Source of the DNA: CAVPLM01 sp963713545 | GTDB lineage: Bacteria; Actinomycetota; Thermoleophilia; RBG-16-64-13 | DNA length: 64,000 nucleotides | Assembly: GCA_963713545.1 (NCBI GenBank) | Contig: CAVQME010000002.1 | Coordinates: 372,001-436,000, forward strand | Reading direction: 5' to 3' | In this document: positions 1 to 12,957 of the stretch, in pieces | How the letters are laid out: every line of letters begins with the position of its first letter | How positions within the stretch are numbered: the first letter of the stretch is position 1 | Position numbers and translations under genes: made by a program | The notes under the pieces: model-generated | Told to the model about the DNA's origin: nothing | The model's input: the letters and a program-made list of their open reading frames with translations, nothing else | Databases searched by the model: none

Positions 1-2
1 AA

Positions 3-296
3 TACGAATGGGCGGTCGACGTGCTCAAGCGTGTACCCGACATCGAGAACAAGGAACTGTACGTAGAAGCGATCAAGGTCACGAAGTTCGAGGGCATCAA
101 CGGCCCTGTCGACTTCAATCTGCCCGTCAAGCCCGGCACTGTCCGCCCGGTCCAGAACGTGTACAAGATCAAGATCGCCGGCGGCCAGTGGGCCAAGTCA
201 CAGGATCCCAGGTTTAAGTACGACATCTTCATCTGCTTCGGGCAGGACCCGAACATGCCGATCGAGAAGAAGTTCGAGCCGATCCCCTACGCCTAG
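3..296 (+). CDS. ABC transporter substrate-binding protein, C-terminal part (5' partial)
   Basis: The frame is open from the window edge, so only about the last 97 residues are present. The segment begins YEWAVDVLKRVPDIENKE and closely matches the C-terminal region of the other SBPs in this window (around 31.7, 43.0 and 62.8 kb), which carry the same EWAVD-LKR stretch followed by K-E--I-AI and a VDF or FDF motif. These are periplasmic-binding-fold (type I, branched-chain amino-acid-like) lipoproteins that deliver a ligand to an ABC importer. No permease or ATPase gene follows; the next gene is convergent. The family call is firm from internal similarity; the ligand is unknown. Confidence 0.8.
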   Translation, partial: YEWAVDVLKRVPDIENKELYVEAIKVTKFEGINGPVDFNLPVKPGTVRPVQNVYKIKIAGGQWAKSQDPRFKYDIFICFGQDPNMPIEKKFEPIPYA

Positions 297-340
297 AACC
301 GTCGCTTCAGGCCCCGTGGGGCCGCGTGACCGGTCTTCTC

Positions 341-372
341 AAGGAGGAGCAGCCGCAGGGCTGCTCCTCCTT
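341..372. terminator. Bidirectional intrinsic terminator hairpin
   Basis: A perfect 14-bp inverted repeat (AAGGAGGAGCAGCC, loop GCAG, GGCTGCTCCTCCTT) lies between the SBP gene ending at 296 on plus and coaBC ending at 504 on minus. It sits where both convergent transcripts should end. The flanking T tract is weak (TTCTTC on plus). Confidence 0.75.
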
Positions 373-503
373 CTTCACGGGCGCGCGGGCGGTAAGGTAG
401 ACCGACTGTGCCTTGGTGAGAGTGCTTCCCCGTTGCGGGATGGGGCAGGCCGCGGTGTCTCTCTGGCAGAGCCGGGCGGGTAACGGTATCGCGCGGGCTG
501 GAC

Positions 504-1739
504 CTAGGCCGGTAGTGGTGTCTCGCCGCGCCGAGCGCGCACGGCGCGAGCGATGTTGTCCAGGATTATCTCGGCGATGGTCTCCTTCGGCGCCTTCTCC
601 ACCAGTACCTCGGCGTCCGGCGTCAGGATGCGCACCTCGTTGTAGTCGGAATCGAAGCCGATGTCGGTGCGCGAGATATCGTTGAAGACGATCATGTCGA
701 GATGCTTGCGCTCCATCTTCGCGCGTGCCCGCTCCAGACCCTCCAAGCCGTATTCGGCAGCGAAGCCCACCAAGAACTGACCCTTGTGGTGCGCAGACAC
801 GTCGCAGAGTATGTCGGTGGTCGCCTCGAGCTCGATGGCCCACTCGTCTCGGCCCTTGCCGATCTTGCCCCCGGCCGGCCCGTCGGCCACTCGGTAATCG
901 GCCACGGCCGCAGCCATGATGAGGATGTCGGTGTCGGGCAGACGTTTCATGACCTCGGCATGCATCTCGCCGGCCGTGGGTGTCTCGGTCTGCCGGACCC
1001 CAGGCGCCGCAGGCATGTCCACGTTCGCCTCGATAAGATCCACCATGGCACCCCGGTCGAACGCCGCCCGGGCAAGAGCGAACCCCATCTTCCCGGAGCT
1101 GCGATTGCCGATGAACCGCACCGCGTCGATCGGCTCTCTGGTGCCGCCGGCCGTGATCACCACACGCAGACCCCGCAGGTCGCGCTTTCTCTGCACCTGC
1201 AATCGCAGCTTCACTTCGGCCACGATGCTGTCGGGTTCCGCCATGCGGCCCCAGCCGTAGTCGCCGCAGGCCAACTCACCCGCACTAGGCTCGACCACGA
1301 AGACGCCCCGCTCCCGCAGCAGGTCGACGTTGCGCTGAGTAGCCGGGTGCTCCCACATGTTGGTGTTCATGGCGGGAGCGACCACCACGGTCTTGGCAAA
1401 CGCGAGGTACATGGACGTGAGGAGATTGTCGGCTATGCCGTTGGCCATCTTGGCCAGCGTGTTGGCGGTAGCCGGCGCTATGACCATGATGTCGGCCTCT
1501 TGGCTGTCTTCGACGTGGGTGATGCGCGAATCGGCGCGCATCTCGCTGACGTCGTCCAGCCGCACAGGATGCGTCGACAGCGCCTCAAAGGTCATGGGAG
1601 TGATGAAACTGGTGGCCGCCCGGGTCATGATCACCCGGACTTCCATGCCCGCCTTCTGGAACCCCCGCAGCAGCTCAGCGGCTTTGTAAGCGGCGATCCC
1701 TCCAGTCACCCCCAGGAGGACTACCGGCCGCTCAGCCAT
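504..1739 (-). CDS. coaBC: Bifunctional phosphopantothenoylcysteine decarboxylase/phosphopantothenate-cysteine ligase
   Basis: This enzyme makes 4'-phosphopantetheine for coenzyme A: CoaB joins phosphopantothenate and cysteine, and the FMN-dependent CoaC domain decarboxylates the product. At 411 aa it has the usual length. CoaC spans about residues 1-185, with the flavoprotein start LLGVTGGIAAYKAAEL, His75 in RITHVED, the PAMNTNMW motif (about 122-129) and Cys158 in the ACGDYGWGRM clamp. CoaB follows, with VVITAGGTREPIDAVRFIGN and RSSGKMG, then KAPKETIAEII near the end. It is last in the minus-strand operon behind rpoZ, a common actinobacterial order. All key residues are intact. Confidence 0.97.
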   Translation of the reverse strand: MAERPVVLLGVTGGIAAYKAAELLRGFQKAGMEVRVIMTRAATSFITPMTFEALSTHPVRLDDVSEMRADSRITHVEDSQEADIMVIAPATANTLAKMANGIADNLLTSMYLAFAKTVVVAPAMNTNMWEHPATQRNVDLLRERGVFVVEPSAGELACGDYGWGRMAEPDSIVAEVKLRLQVQRKRDLRGLRVVITAGGTREPIDAVRFIGNRSSGKMGFALARAAFDRGAMVDLIEANVDMPAAPGVRQTETPTAGEMHAEVMKRLPDTDILIMAAAVADYRVADGPAGGKIGKGRDEWAIELEATTDILCDVSAHHKGQFLVGFAAEYGLEGLERARAKMERKHLDMIVFNDISRTDIGFDSDYNEVRILTPDAEVLVEKAPKETIAEIILDNIARAVRARRGETPLPA

Positions 1740-1758
1740 CAGAGGCTCCTTGCTCTCC

Positions 1759-2031
1759 CTACTGGCGGGTCGGGCGCAGTCTGTATGCGATCTCGCCCCT
1801 GGCCACCTCGGCCATGGCGATGCTGAGGTAATTCTTAGAGAAGCTTGCGACTAGCGGAGGAGCGAAGCTGTCGAGCGCCCCACCCTCGCCGAGACTGTGG
1901 TAGTAGCTGTTTATTTGCCGGGCCCGTTTGGCGGTAACCATGACGGCCGTGTAACGGTTGGGCTCTTCGGTCTCTTCCTCACGAGTCAAGGAAAGACCCG
2001 CAAGGATCTCATCGACAGTAGGCTTGTTCAT
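1759..2031 (-). CDS. rpoZ: DNA-directed RNA polymerase omega subunit
   Basis: A 90-aa protein starting MNKPTVDEILAGL, with the omega core (RYTAVMVTAKRARQINSYY, then the conserved K-LSIAMAEVARGEI-Y segment). Omega helps assemble and stabilise core RNA polymerase. It follows gmk with a 23-bp overlap and precedes coaBC by about 20 bp, so the three genes are almost certainly cotranscribed. The gmk-rpoZ-coaBC order is standard in actinobacteria and many Firmicutes. Confidence 0.93.
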   Translation of the reverse strand: MNKPTVDEILAGLSLTREEETEEPNRYTAVMVTAKRARQINSYYHSLGEGGALDSFAPPLVASFSKNYLSIAMAEVARGEIAYRLRPTRQ

Positions 2032-2716
2032 CCTCTTCCCTGGTTCGCTCGATTATCCGGACCAGCTCTTCACTCGCCCGTTTGACGCTATCGTTCACTA
2101 TAACATAGTCGAATTGACGCCGGCCGGGCCACGCCCCTGCCGTCACCGAACTCATCTCCTCCGCCGCCCGCTCGAGCCGCAGTCGGATCGCGTCCTCACT
2201 CTCGGTCTTCCGCCCTCGCAGCCGCCTCTCGAGCTCAGCCAGCGATGGTGGCATGATGAAGACCATCAATGCGTCCGGACACTGGTCCAATACCTGCCGG
2301 GCACCCTCGATCTCGATCTCGAGCACGACGTCGCGACCGGCACCCAAATGGTCGCGCACGGCCCCTTTGGGTGTCCCATACCGATGGCCGCTATACGTGG
2401 CCCATTCAAGAAAGCGCTCCTCTTCGACCCACTCGTCGAACTGGTTTTCACTCAGAAAGAAATACTCCCGTCCGTCGACCTCTCCGGCTCGCCTGGGCCG
2501 GGTCGTAGCAGACACGGAGAGGACGAGGCCGGTAAGTCGATGAAGAAGGCGGGAGATGAGAGTACCCTTGCCCGCTCCCGAGGGCCCGGCGATGACTATG
2601 AGCCTGGCTATCGCCGCCCCCGGCTGCGCGCCGGTCAGTCGACCAGCATATCGATGAGCTCTTTGCGCTGCCGGGGAGTGAGTCCGTTCACGGTCTTGGA
2701 GGAACTCACCCGGCAC
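2009..2716 (-). CDS. gmk: Guanylate kinase
   Basis: Phosphorylates GMP to GDP with ATP. The P-loop GPSGAGKGT, the GMP-binding stretch SVSATTRPRRAGEVDGREY, WATYSGHRYGTPK and the lid segment leading to IEIEGARQVL are all visible. The homologous region begins near ARLIVIAGPSG. The only standard in-frame start upstream is GTG at 2716, which overlaps mihF by about 80 bp and gives an unusual 30-residue N-terminal extension. A non-standard CTG start at about 2640, just at the mihF stop, would give the normal length. Identity is certain; the start is not. Confidence 0.95.
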   Translation of the reverse strand: MPGEFLQDRERTHSPAAQRAHRYAGRLTGAQPGAAIARLIVIAGPSGAGKGTLISRLLHRLTGLVLSVSATTRPRRAGEVDGREYFFLSENQFDEWVEEERFLEWATYSGHRYGTPKGAVRDHLGAGRDVVLEIEIEGARQVLDQCPDALMVFIMPPSLAELERRLRGRKTESEDAIRLRLERAAEEMSSVTAGAWPGRRQFDYVIVNDSVKRASEELVRIIERTREEDEQAYCR

Positions 2717-2949
2717 CGCTCGAGCAATCTGTTGGCCTTCACCCGCCCGTACTTGGGAACTGCAAGAACAAGATCGAGAACCTTCGCCGTGTGCACGCAG
2801 GCCGGCGGATCGACCAGCACGTCGACGATGGTGACCTGCCCGTTACGCAGCCCTTCCTTCAGCCGGGCCCGTTCGGAGCGGATATCGTTCGCCCGCCTGA
2901 GCGCCTCGATCCGCTGCTGGTGACTGCGCTCGGGCGTCTGCGGGATCAT
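2635..2949 (-). CDS. mihF: Actinobacterial integration host factor (mIHF)
   Basis: A nucleoid-associated DNA-binding protein of the actinobacterial mIHF type, unrelated to IHF-alpha/beta. The core carries RRANDIRSERARLKEGLRNG, the HhH-like stretch VLAVPKYGRVKANRLLERC and C-terminal GLTPRQRKELIDML. With the start at 2949 (MIPQTPERSHQQ) it is 104 aa, like mycobacterial mIHF. ATG codons at 2976 and 2985 are alternatives; none has a strong Shine-Dalgarno. The gene sits between pyrD and gmk, its usual place, and is a good lineage marker for Actinobacteria. Confidence 0.9.
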   Translation of the reverse strand: MIPQTPERSHQQRIEALRRANDIRSERARLKEGLRNGQVTIVDVLVDPPACVHTAKVLDLVLAVPKYGRVKANRLLERCRVSSSKTVNGLTPRQRKELIDMLVD

Positions 2950-3049
2950 ATTCAAGGTCTGGTTCACAAAGGCCATTATACTCATGCCGCGCAAGGAATC
3001 AACAAGAATCGAGGGGTTTTTCGTGTGAATATCAACCTGAAGTACAGCC

Positions 3050-4096
3050 TTATGCTGGCTCACGATGCGCGAGCCCCACAAGTTCTTCCATCCTCAGCCC
3101 TCTGCTGGCCAACCCGCCCGCCAAACCGTCGGCGATATTCTGCACGATCCAAGGGTCTCGGAACGCCGCGGACCCGACCGCAACCACCCGGGCGCCGCAC
3201 GCCATGAAGTCGAGCGCGTCCTCCACCCCTGCTACGCCACCCATACCGATCAGAGGCACTTCGACCGAACGAAAAAGCTCGTAGACCGCGCGTAGAGCCA
3301 GTGGTTTGATGCCCGGGCCGGATACACCACCGAACGTGTTACCCAGGAAAGGCCGCAGGGTCTTGCGATCGATCACCAGGCCTTTGTAGGTATTCGCGGC
3401 CGCGATGGCGTCGGCTCCACCTGCGACCGCCGCCCGGGCGATGGCACCGATGTCCGTAACGTTGGGCGTCAGCTTCGCTACGAGGAGCCCCGGCCAGACC
3501 TCGCGGATGGCGGCCATGACTTCGCGCGTTTCCCGCGGATCGCCGCCGATGGAAGCGCAGCCCGAGTGCACGTTGGGGCAGGAGATGTTGGCTTCCAGCC
3601 CCGCCTTCGCCATCCATCCGGCGCTCCATCGTTCGAGGGCGGCACGAAGCCCCGCGGCAACCGCAGCGTAGTCGCTAAGGGTGAATCCGCCGATACTGAG
3701 TATCAGCGGACAGGGCAGGGCGAGTAGACGAGGCAGTCTTTCGGACACGAAGGCCTCGAGACCCTCGCCCGGGAGTCCGATAGAGTTGATCATCCCCCCG
3801 GCCGTCTCGAGGATACGGGGAGGGGGGTTGCCGTCGCGGGGCTCGAGAAGGATGGTCTTCGGCACGTATGCCGCTACCGGTGGGTGCTCCAGGATGGCGG
3901 GTCCCGCCACGTCGGCAAGGTCGAAGATCTCCATGGTGCCGGAAGCATTGATGAGCGGGTGCTCGAGTTGCAGCGGGCCAAGACGGACTGAGAGGTCGGG
4001 ACGCTGCAGGCGGGCGGCAGCAGTGGCCTCGGCCCCCGGGGCGAGTGGAGACGCAGGTCGGAGAATGGGCGCAGCCTGGGACTCTGGTTCGGTCAT
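3050..4096 (-). CDS. pyrD: Dihydroorotate dehydrogenase, class 1B catalytic subunit
   Basis: Oxidises dihydroorotate to orotate in pyrimidine synthesis, using FMN and passing electrons to PyrK and NAD+. The 348-aa protein has an Ala/Pro-rich N-terminal extension of about 32 residues, then LSVRLGPLQLEHPLINASGT, PPRILETAGGMINSIGLPG, and NISCPNVHSG with the class 1 catalytic Cys at about residue 173. The FMN-phosphate loop VPLIGMGGVAGVEDALDFM follows. Its ATG overlaps the pyrK stop (ATGA), showing translational coupling. Class 1B with a PyrK partner fits NAD-linked pyrimidine synthesis without a quinone. Confidence 0.96.
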   Translation of the reverse strand: MTEPESQAAPILRPASPLAPGAEATAAARLQRPDLSVRLGPLQLEHPLINASGTMEIFDLADVAGPAILEHPPVAAYVPKTILLEPRDGNPPPRILETAGGMINSIGLPGEGLEAFVSERLPRLLALPCPLILSIGGFTLSDYAAVAAGLRAALERWSAGWMAKAGLEANISCPNVHSGCASIGGDPRETREVMAAIREVWPGLLVAKLTPNVTDIGAIARAAVAGGADAIAAANTYKGLVIDRKTLRPFLGNTFGGVSGPGIKPLALRAVYELFRSVEVPLIGMGGVAGVEDALDFMACGARVVAVGSAAFRDPWIVQNIADGLAGGLASRGLRMEELVGLAHREPA

Positions 4097-5027
4097 AGCG
4101 GCTCCCTCCCCTGGTCGACCCGCTCTGGCGGGGCCGCATAGACCGTCTCTCCGGGAAAAACCGGCCCCTCATGACAGACCCGGGCGAACGATCCATCGGC
4201 GAGCGCGATCGCACAGCCGTAGCACGATCCGACCCCGCAGGCCATGTTCGCCTCCAGGCTGAACCAGGTGCGCACGCCCGGGCGCATCGCGCAGACCCTC
4301 CATACTGCCCCCGACATGGCCGGCGGCCCGCAGACGACGACCTGATCCCCCGGCTGTAGCTCGGACTCCAAGAGATCCGTTACCTTCTGGGCTGGGCCCC
4401 GAGACCCGTCTTCGGCGACGACTTCGAGGCGGCATCTGAGGCCCGCTTCCTTCGCCCGGGCGACCGCCGCTTCGACAGGGACCGCTCCCTGGGCTTGGGA
4501 CTCGTCTCGGAATCCCAGCAGCACCGCCACCTCGGCCTCACCGACAGGACCAGGCAGGGTCCGAGCCACCCGGGACAGAAGCAGCGGGAATGGGGCCACT
4601 CCCACTCCGCCTCCGACGACGACCAGCCGGCTTCGCTCGAGACGCCGCTGCGCCGCGACCGCCGAGGGCGACCACGTGGAGGCTATCTCTTCCAGGGGGA
4701 ACCCATTGCCCAGGGGTCCCAAAACCCAGACGGCGTCGCGCAGGCTGAGGTCACAGAGTTCGCGGGTGCCCTCGCCGATGGGGTCGACCAAGAAAGACAC
4801 CTCGCGCCCGTCCTCATCGGAGATCGACAGGGCGCGGGCCAGGAAGCAGCGGGAAGGCTCGGCCTGCAGCAGAGCGAACTGACCCGGCCGGGCTTCGGGC
4901 CAGCCGGGGACCTCGATGGTCAGCCAGACGAGGCTTCCGCGAGCGGCCCTGCCGGCCACCCGACCGAGGACGCGTCCCCGCCTGTCCTTGAGAGGCGTCC
5001 CGGCCGCAGACACGGGCGGCGTCCCGC

Positions 5028-5031
<4 letters not shown>
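4093..5031 (-). CDS. pyrK: Dihydroorotate dehydrogenase electron-transfer subunit
   Basis: FAD and [2Fe-2S] subunit that carries electrons from PyrD to NAD+. The ferredoxin-reductase-like FAD domain includes GQFALLQ, the RALSI motif and the glycine-rich VVVGGGVGVAPFPLL. The C-terminal cluster motif is CGVGSCYGCAIAL followed by a fourth Cys in ARVCHEGPVF. The GTG start at 5031 overlaps the carB stop (GTGA), preferred over an upstream in-frame start at 5112 inside carB. The stop overlaps pyrD, so carB, pyrK and pyrD form one coupled unit. Confidence 0.95.
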
Positions 5032-8426
<3,395 letters not shown>

Positions 8427-8461
8427 GCGTCAGCCACTCTTCCTTTCGGCCTCACGGGGCT

Positions 8462-8482
8462 CGATTAAAGGTCGCCTAATCG
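8462..8482. promoter_or_regulatory. Short inverted repeat upstream of carB
   Basis: CGATTA, nine bases, TAATCG, centred about 45 bp upstream of the carB start in an otherwise gene-free spacer (8427-8565). It could be an operator or part of the carB leader; no recognised PyrR-type attenuator is visible. Confidence 0.25.
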
Positions 8483-8565
8483 TAGCGTATCGGGGAACGG
8501 GTGGGAAGCGAGGGAGGTGAGCGGAGCCGAGCTCGAAGAAGCCCGACGACACAACCCTCCAGGAC

Positions 8566-10006
8566 TCACGCGATGGTGGACGTCTCTCCCGAATCCGTCG
8601 ACTGCTCGAAGGCATGAGCCATTTGAAGCACGGAGAAATCCGCTCGATGGCGACGACGATCTGGATACCGACGGCAATCCATGGAGTTGAAACCTGCCGG
8701 GACTGAGATCGCCGGCCGAAAGGTCGTGGTGATCCAGTAGGCGGACTTCATCCACGCGTGTAATGCCCATCTTCAGTCCATCAATGGCCTTGGGCGAGAA
8801 CAGCGTAGCCTAGAACGGCGGCAGCTGGTTCACAGCGCAAAGCAAGAATTAGTACTACTGCTCGAAGCGGCGCATCCGCTCGAGCAGTGACCGTCCTGGA
8901 CTGTGCTCGCCCCTCAGACGGCAGTGCGAGACCTTGTTGATCTCTTCAACGCTTCAGGCTTCAGATGTTCACGGAACTACGCCAGCAATGGTCCGTAGAC
9001 CGAGGCGCTCCGAAACCTGCGAACGGTGAGAAAGATCGAGTCCGCTCCGCTGAGATCAGGAGAAGCGTCCTCGAGGACGCAACCCAGCGCCTGGACCGTG
9101 CTCCTCTGCGCACCAAGCACTGCGCGCACGCCGGGGTCGAGTGGTAGGCCGCCCAAGTCGGGGCACCAGGCGACACGCGTGGCCCGGAAGTCGCGGTCCA
9201 GGGTACCGAGGAACGCCGAGGGATCGGAGGGGAAACACCAGGGGTAGCGTGGACCCCCCGCCCAGCCCAGCAGTAAAGCCAGTTTCGACTGTGCGTCATC
9301 GGGCAGTTGAAGCGAAAACACAGCAGCGGCATCGGATAAGGCGCAGACGGGACCAATACCACGGTGGGTCGCATTCCCACGATATTGTTGAAATTTCCCG
9401 GGTTTCTGAGAGACCCCCCAGATCGCTACCATCGGCGATAGGCAGCATGCAGGTCGCGAGCGCTGCGCCGGCTCCGCCGCTCGAACCTCCGGCGCTCTTG
9501 GTGTGGTCGTAAGGGTTGACGGTCGTACCGTACACCTTGTTGTAGGTGTGCGAGCCCATCCCGAACTCGGGAGTGTTCGTCTTTCCGATCGGTATCGCTC
9601 CCGCTCTACGCAACCGCTCGACTAGCACGGAATCCTCTGACGGCATATCGTCTTTGTAGATGGTGGAACAGCGCGTGAACGGAAAGCCTACGGCAGGTTG
9701 GAGATCCTTGAAGGCGATCGGCAGTCCGTGGAGCGGCCACAGCACCTCTCCCCTTGCGGCTAGCCGATCGGCAGTGTCGGCCAGAGCCAGGCATTCCTCG
9801 TCGTCGAGTTTGGCGACGATCGCATTGATCTTCGGGTTGACTAGTTAGATCTGCTCGAGATGCGCGGCCATGACTTCGCGCGCCGATACCTCTCGAGTAC
9901 GGATAAGAGAGGCGAGCTCTTTCGCGTACATGAAACAGAGGTCTACAGCGGCGCGACAGGCCGCCTCACGTTGCAGAGCGAGTTGGTCTAGTTTCGAGCT
10001 TACCAT
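8566..10006 (-). pseudogene. Amidase-signature family pseudogene
   Basis: A whole amidase gene can be traced but is wrecked. It starts at ATG 10006 after GAGGAG with MVSSKLDQLALQREAA. A TAA at 9845-9847 interrupts HLEQI / LVNPKINAIVAKLDD. The core is then clean: LHGLPIAFKDL with the catalytic Lys, GAIPIGKTNTPEFGMG, and the Gly/Ser-rich SAGGSSGGAGAALATCMLP with ADGSDLGG. A frameshift near 9410 moves to SLRNPGNFNNIVGMRPT, another near 9290 to LALLLGWAGGPRYPW. Further stops follow PLLA, FEQ and PPF. The C-terminus is recognisable in other frames (AYWITTTFRPAISVPAG, DFSVLQMAHAFEQ). The family hydrolyses amides; this copy cannot be functional. Confidence 0.9.
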
Positions 10007-10219
10007 GGGACTCCTCAATCAACGACGACAGAGTAAAGCGAACAACCTGAAAAAGAAGCTCTTCTACGCCCCGACTTCCCATTCGCTAGACGAAGCTGGG
10101 TGTCAGGTAGATTAGCTGGTCGGTCGTACGCTTGCGGAGCGCCGGGAACGACTTCCTGCGCGCGAAGCGGCATGTGCCGGCGGCGTGGGCATCGGCGTGG
10201 ATGACTCCGGGACTTCGCG

Positions 10220-11155
10220 CTACTCAGGAGGCTCTATCACGATACCGGACGAATTGATGTCGGTGACGTCCTCCTCGATGTACACGGTCTCAGAGCACGA
10301 GGGACCCCCTTCCACCTGGGTGGTCGTGGTCTGCAAGAGCTGCGCGCGCACCACGAACGGAGACCAGCCCCCTTGGTCGGCCACCCAGATCTCACCCTGA
10401 GAGAACTCGGTGATGGTGGCCTTGGCCGTCAAGGGCACCTGGTATTCCACGTTGTAGGTGTAGATCGAGTCTACGGTGTACCGCCTACAGGCGACTCCAT
10501 TGACGGTCTCCTTGCCTGCGGAAGTCAGGCTGCCCTCGACGATCTTGACTTCCGACTGTCCCATCAGCCACTGAATACCATCCTCTACGGGCGTCTGTTC
10601 CTCGACATCCACCAGCGATTCTGCCTCCGAGAGCATGCTCGCCCAGTCAGGCGTCTCTCCCTCGGGCAAGTACACCTTCTGCCAGGGCAGGTACATGAAT
10701 CTGGTCCACAGGGTCTCCCGGACGAAGACCATCTCCATGTCGACGTCCCCTTCAGCCTTGTGGTGGACGGCGAGCGGATCAGCGATATAGGCAGTGTACC
10801 ATTCGGTCTTGACTGGTCCTTCACGGCTGCCATCGCGCCAGGTGGTATGGATACGGTAGCTGGTTAGATAGCAAACGGAGGACGCGGTGGTGGTGGAACG
10901 AGCGGGAACGGTTGTCTGCTCACCGAGGGATTGCGAAGTAGTCGTCTGGCCGACTGTCAACGCCGACGACGCGGACCCGCTCGACTCGGTGGATACTGAG
11001 ACCGATGATTGCGTCGTCTCGCTTTGCCCATCGCCATCGCCGGAAGCTCCACAGGCGAAGGCGGTGAGTGAGAGAATCAGCAGGACGACTAGAACACCAT
11101 AACCGTGAATCTGTTTCCCGTTGATTCTTGCCTCCTTTGATCCTCCTGCGACCAT
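10220..11155 (-). CDS. Secreted lipoprotein of unknown function
   Basis: A 311-aa protein with a lipoprotein signal: hydrophobic YGVLVVLLILSLTAFAC with the lipobox Cys at about residue 35. A Ser/Thr-rich linker of about 60 residues follows (many TTT and SSS runs), as in other lipoproteins of this window. The mature part has VNGVACRRYTVDS and a run of beta-strand-like segments, loosely like lipoproteins that bind or carry a hydrophobic ligand, but I do not recognise a family. It ends VIEPPE. The start is uncertain because a strong AAAGGAGG lies inside the first codons. It appears monocistronic. Confidence 0.7.
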   Translation of the reverse strand: MVAGGSKEARINGKQIHGYGVLVVLLILSLTAFACGASGDGDGQSETTQSSVSVSTESSGSASSALTVGQTTTSQSLGEQTTVPARSTTTASSVCYLTSYRIHTTWRDGSREGPVKTEWYTAYIADPLAVHHKAEGDVDMEMVFVRETLWTRFMYLPWQKVYLPEGETPDWASMLSEAESLVDVEEQTPVEDGIQWLMGQSEVKIVEGSLTSAGKETVNGVACRRYTVDSIYTYNVEYQVPLTAKATITEFSQGEIWVADQGGWSPFVVRAQLLQTTTTQVEGGPSCSETVYIEEDVTDINSSGIVIEPPE

Positions 11156-11485
11156 CGTGATCCCTCCCAGTCTCGTACTTACCGGCCATAAGTCTCGCCG
11201 GGCGGTCGCTGCACGCCCGCAGTTACCCGGCCCTGGTGGTTCGCCGTGCCGAGTCCCTCACCACGCACCGCATACAGCTGTCGCCAGCAGAGAGTGGCGC
11301 CTCCAGGCGTACTTCGAAGCGCGCTTCTCGCACAAAGGTACGTCGCGTGGATCGGCGTCTCGAGATGGACCGGATCGCCCCGTGTCTGCCGTTCCCGGCG
11401 ACCTTCGCGCCCAGATCACCTTGCGGACGCGGGCTCTTCCCGGAGACGCCGGCCAGACACCAGTAAAGCGGTTGTGACCTCTGCC
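11156..11485. other. Gene-free spacer
   Basis: About 330 bp between the lipoprotein gene and the interrupted membrane-protein gene. I see no convincing coding sequence, repeat, hairpin or RNA gene on either strand. The lipoprotein promoter is presumably at its left edge. Confidence 0.4.
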
Positions 11486-12327
<842 letters not shown>

Positions 12328-12444
12328 AGTAAGGCCTCCCTATGCCGCTTCTGCGTCGATCAGCTTCTGTCCACCTCCAGCCGTCCGCTGAGCGAGGGCT
12401 TGCACTGGCATACCGAACGCGCACGGAAGTCACCCGACAGCGCG

Positions 12445-12915
12445 CTACAGACGCAGGCGTCTTTCGGCTTCCAGCACTTCGGCGAGCGTCTTGCGGTGTG
12501 CCTCCGTCTCCACCGCGAGCTGCCTAAGGATCGGGCTGGCCTCGGCGTGGACCGAGTCGCCCATTCGCGAGAATTGCTCCTCGATGAGGGCGTTTTCGAG
12601 ATCCTTGGCGATCGAGAGCGCCTGCAACGAGCTGAGTCTCCCCTCCTGAGCCCTCTCTATCTGGCTCTCCACATACCCGATCGACGACTTGATCGCCTGA
12701 GGTCTAAGCCCGCTCTCGTGCGCCAGCCACCTGCTGATGGAAGGCTCGGAGCCAAGCTCTCCAAGCTTCTCGGCGTGCATCTGCTCTGCTGCCGCCAAGG
12801 AGCGCCAGAATCGCTCGCGATCCGGAAACAGTGAGGCGAAGACCTCGTAGAGCCGCCCGACCACCGATTCGTGTTCGATGAGCAGCTCCAGGAAATGCGG
12901 TTCCTCGTCCGTCAT
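12445..12915 (-). CDS. Ferritin-like/rubrerythrin-like helical protein
   Basis: 156 aa, all helical, with Glu and His spaced as in a diiron four-helix bundle: ELLIEHESVVGRLYEVFASL, AAAEQMHAEKLGEL (an ExxH pair), IAKDLENALIEEQF and ETEAHRKTLAEVLEAE. This pattern suggests a ferritin-superfamily domain binding iron, possibly in oxidative-stress defence; the exact role is inferred. It is complete, and is followed after 42 bp by an oppositely ordered but same-strand formyltransferase operon. Confidence 0.6.
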   Translation of the reverse strand: MTDEEPHFLELLIEHESVVGRLYEVFASLFPDRERFWRSLAAAEQMHAEKLGELGSEPSISRWLAHESGLRPQAIKSSIGYVESQIERAQEGRLSSLQALSIAKDLENALIEEQFSRMGDSVHAEASPILRQLAVETEAHRKTLAEVLEAERRLRL

Positions 12916-12957
12916 GATGCTCCGATCCTATCGGGGACAAGCGCGTCGGTCCGGACG

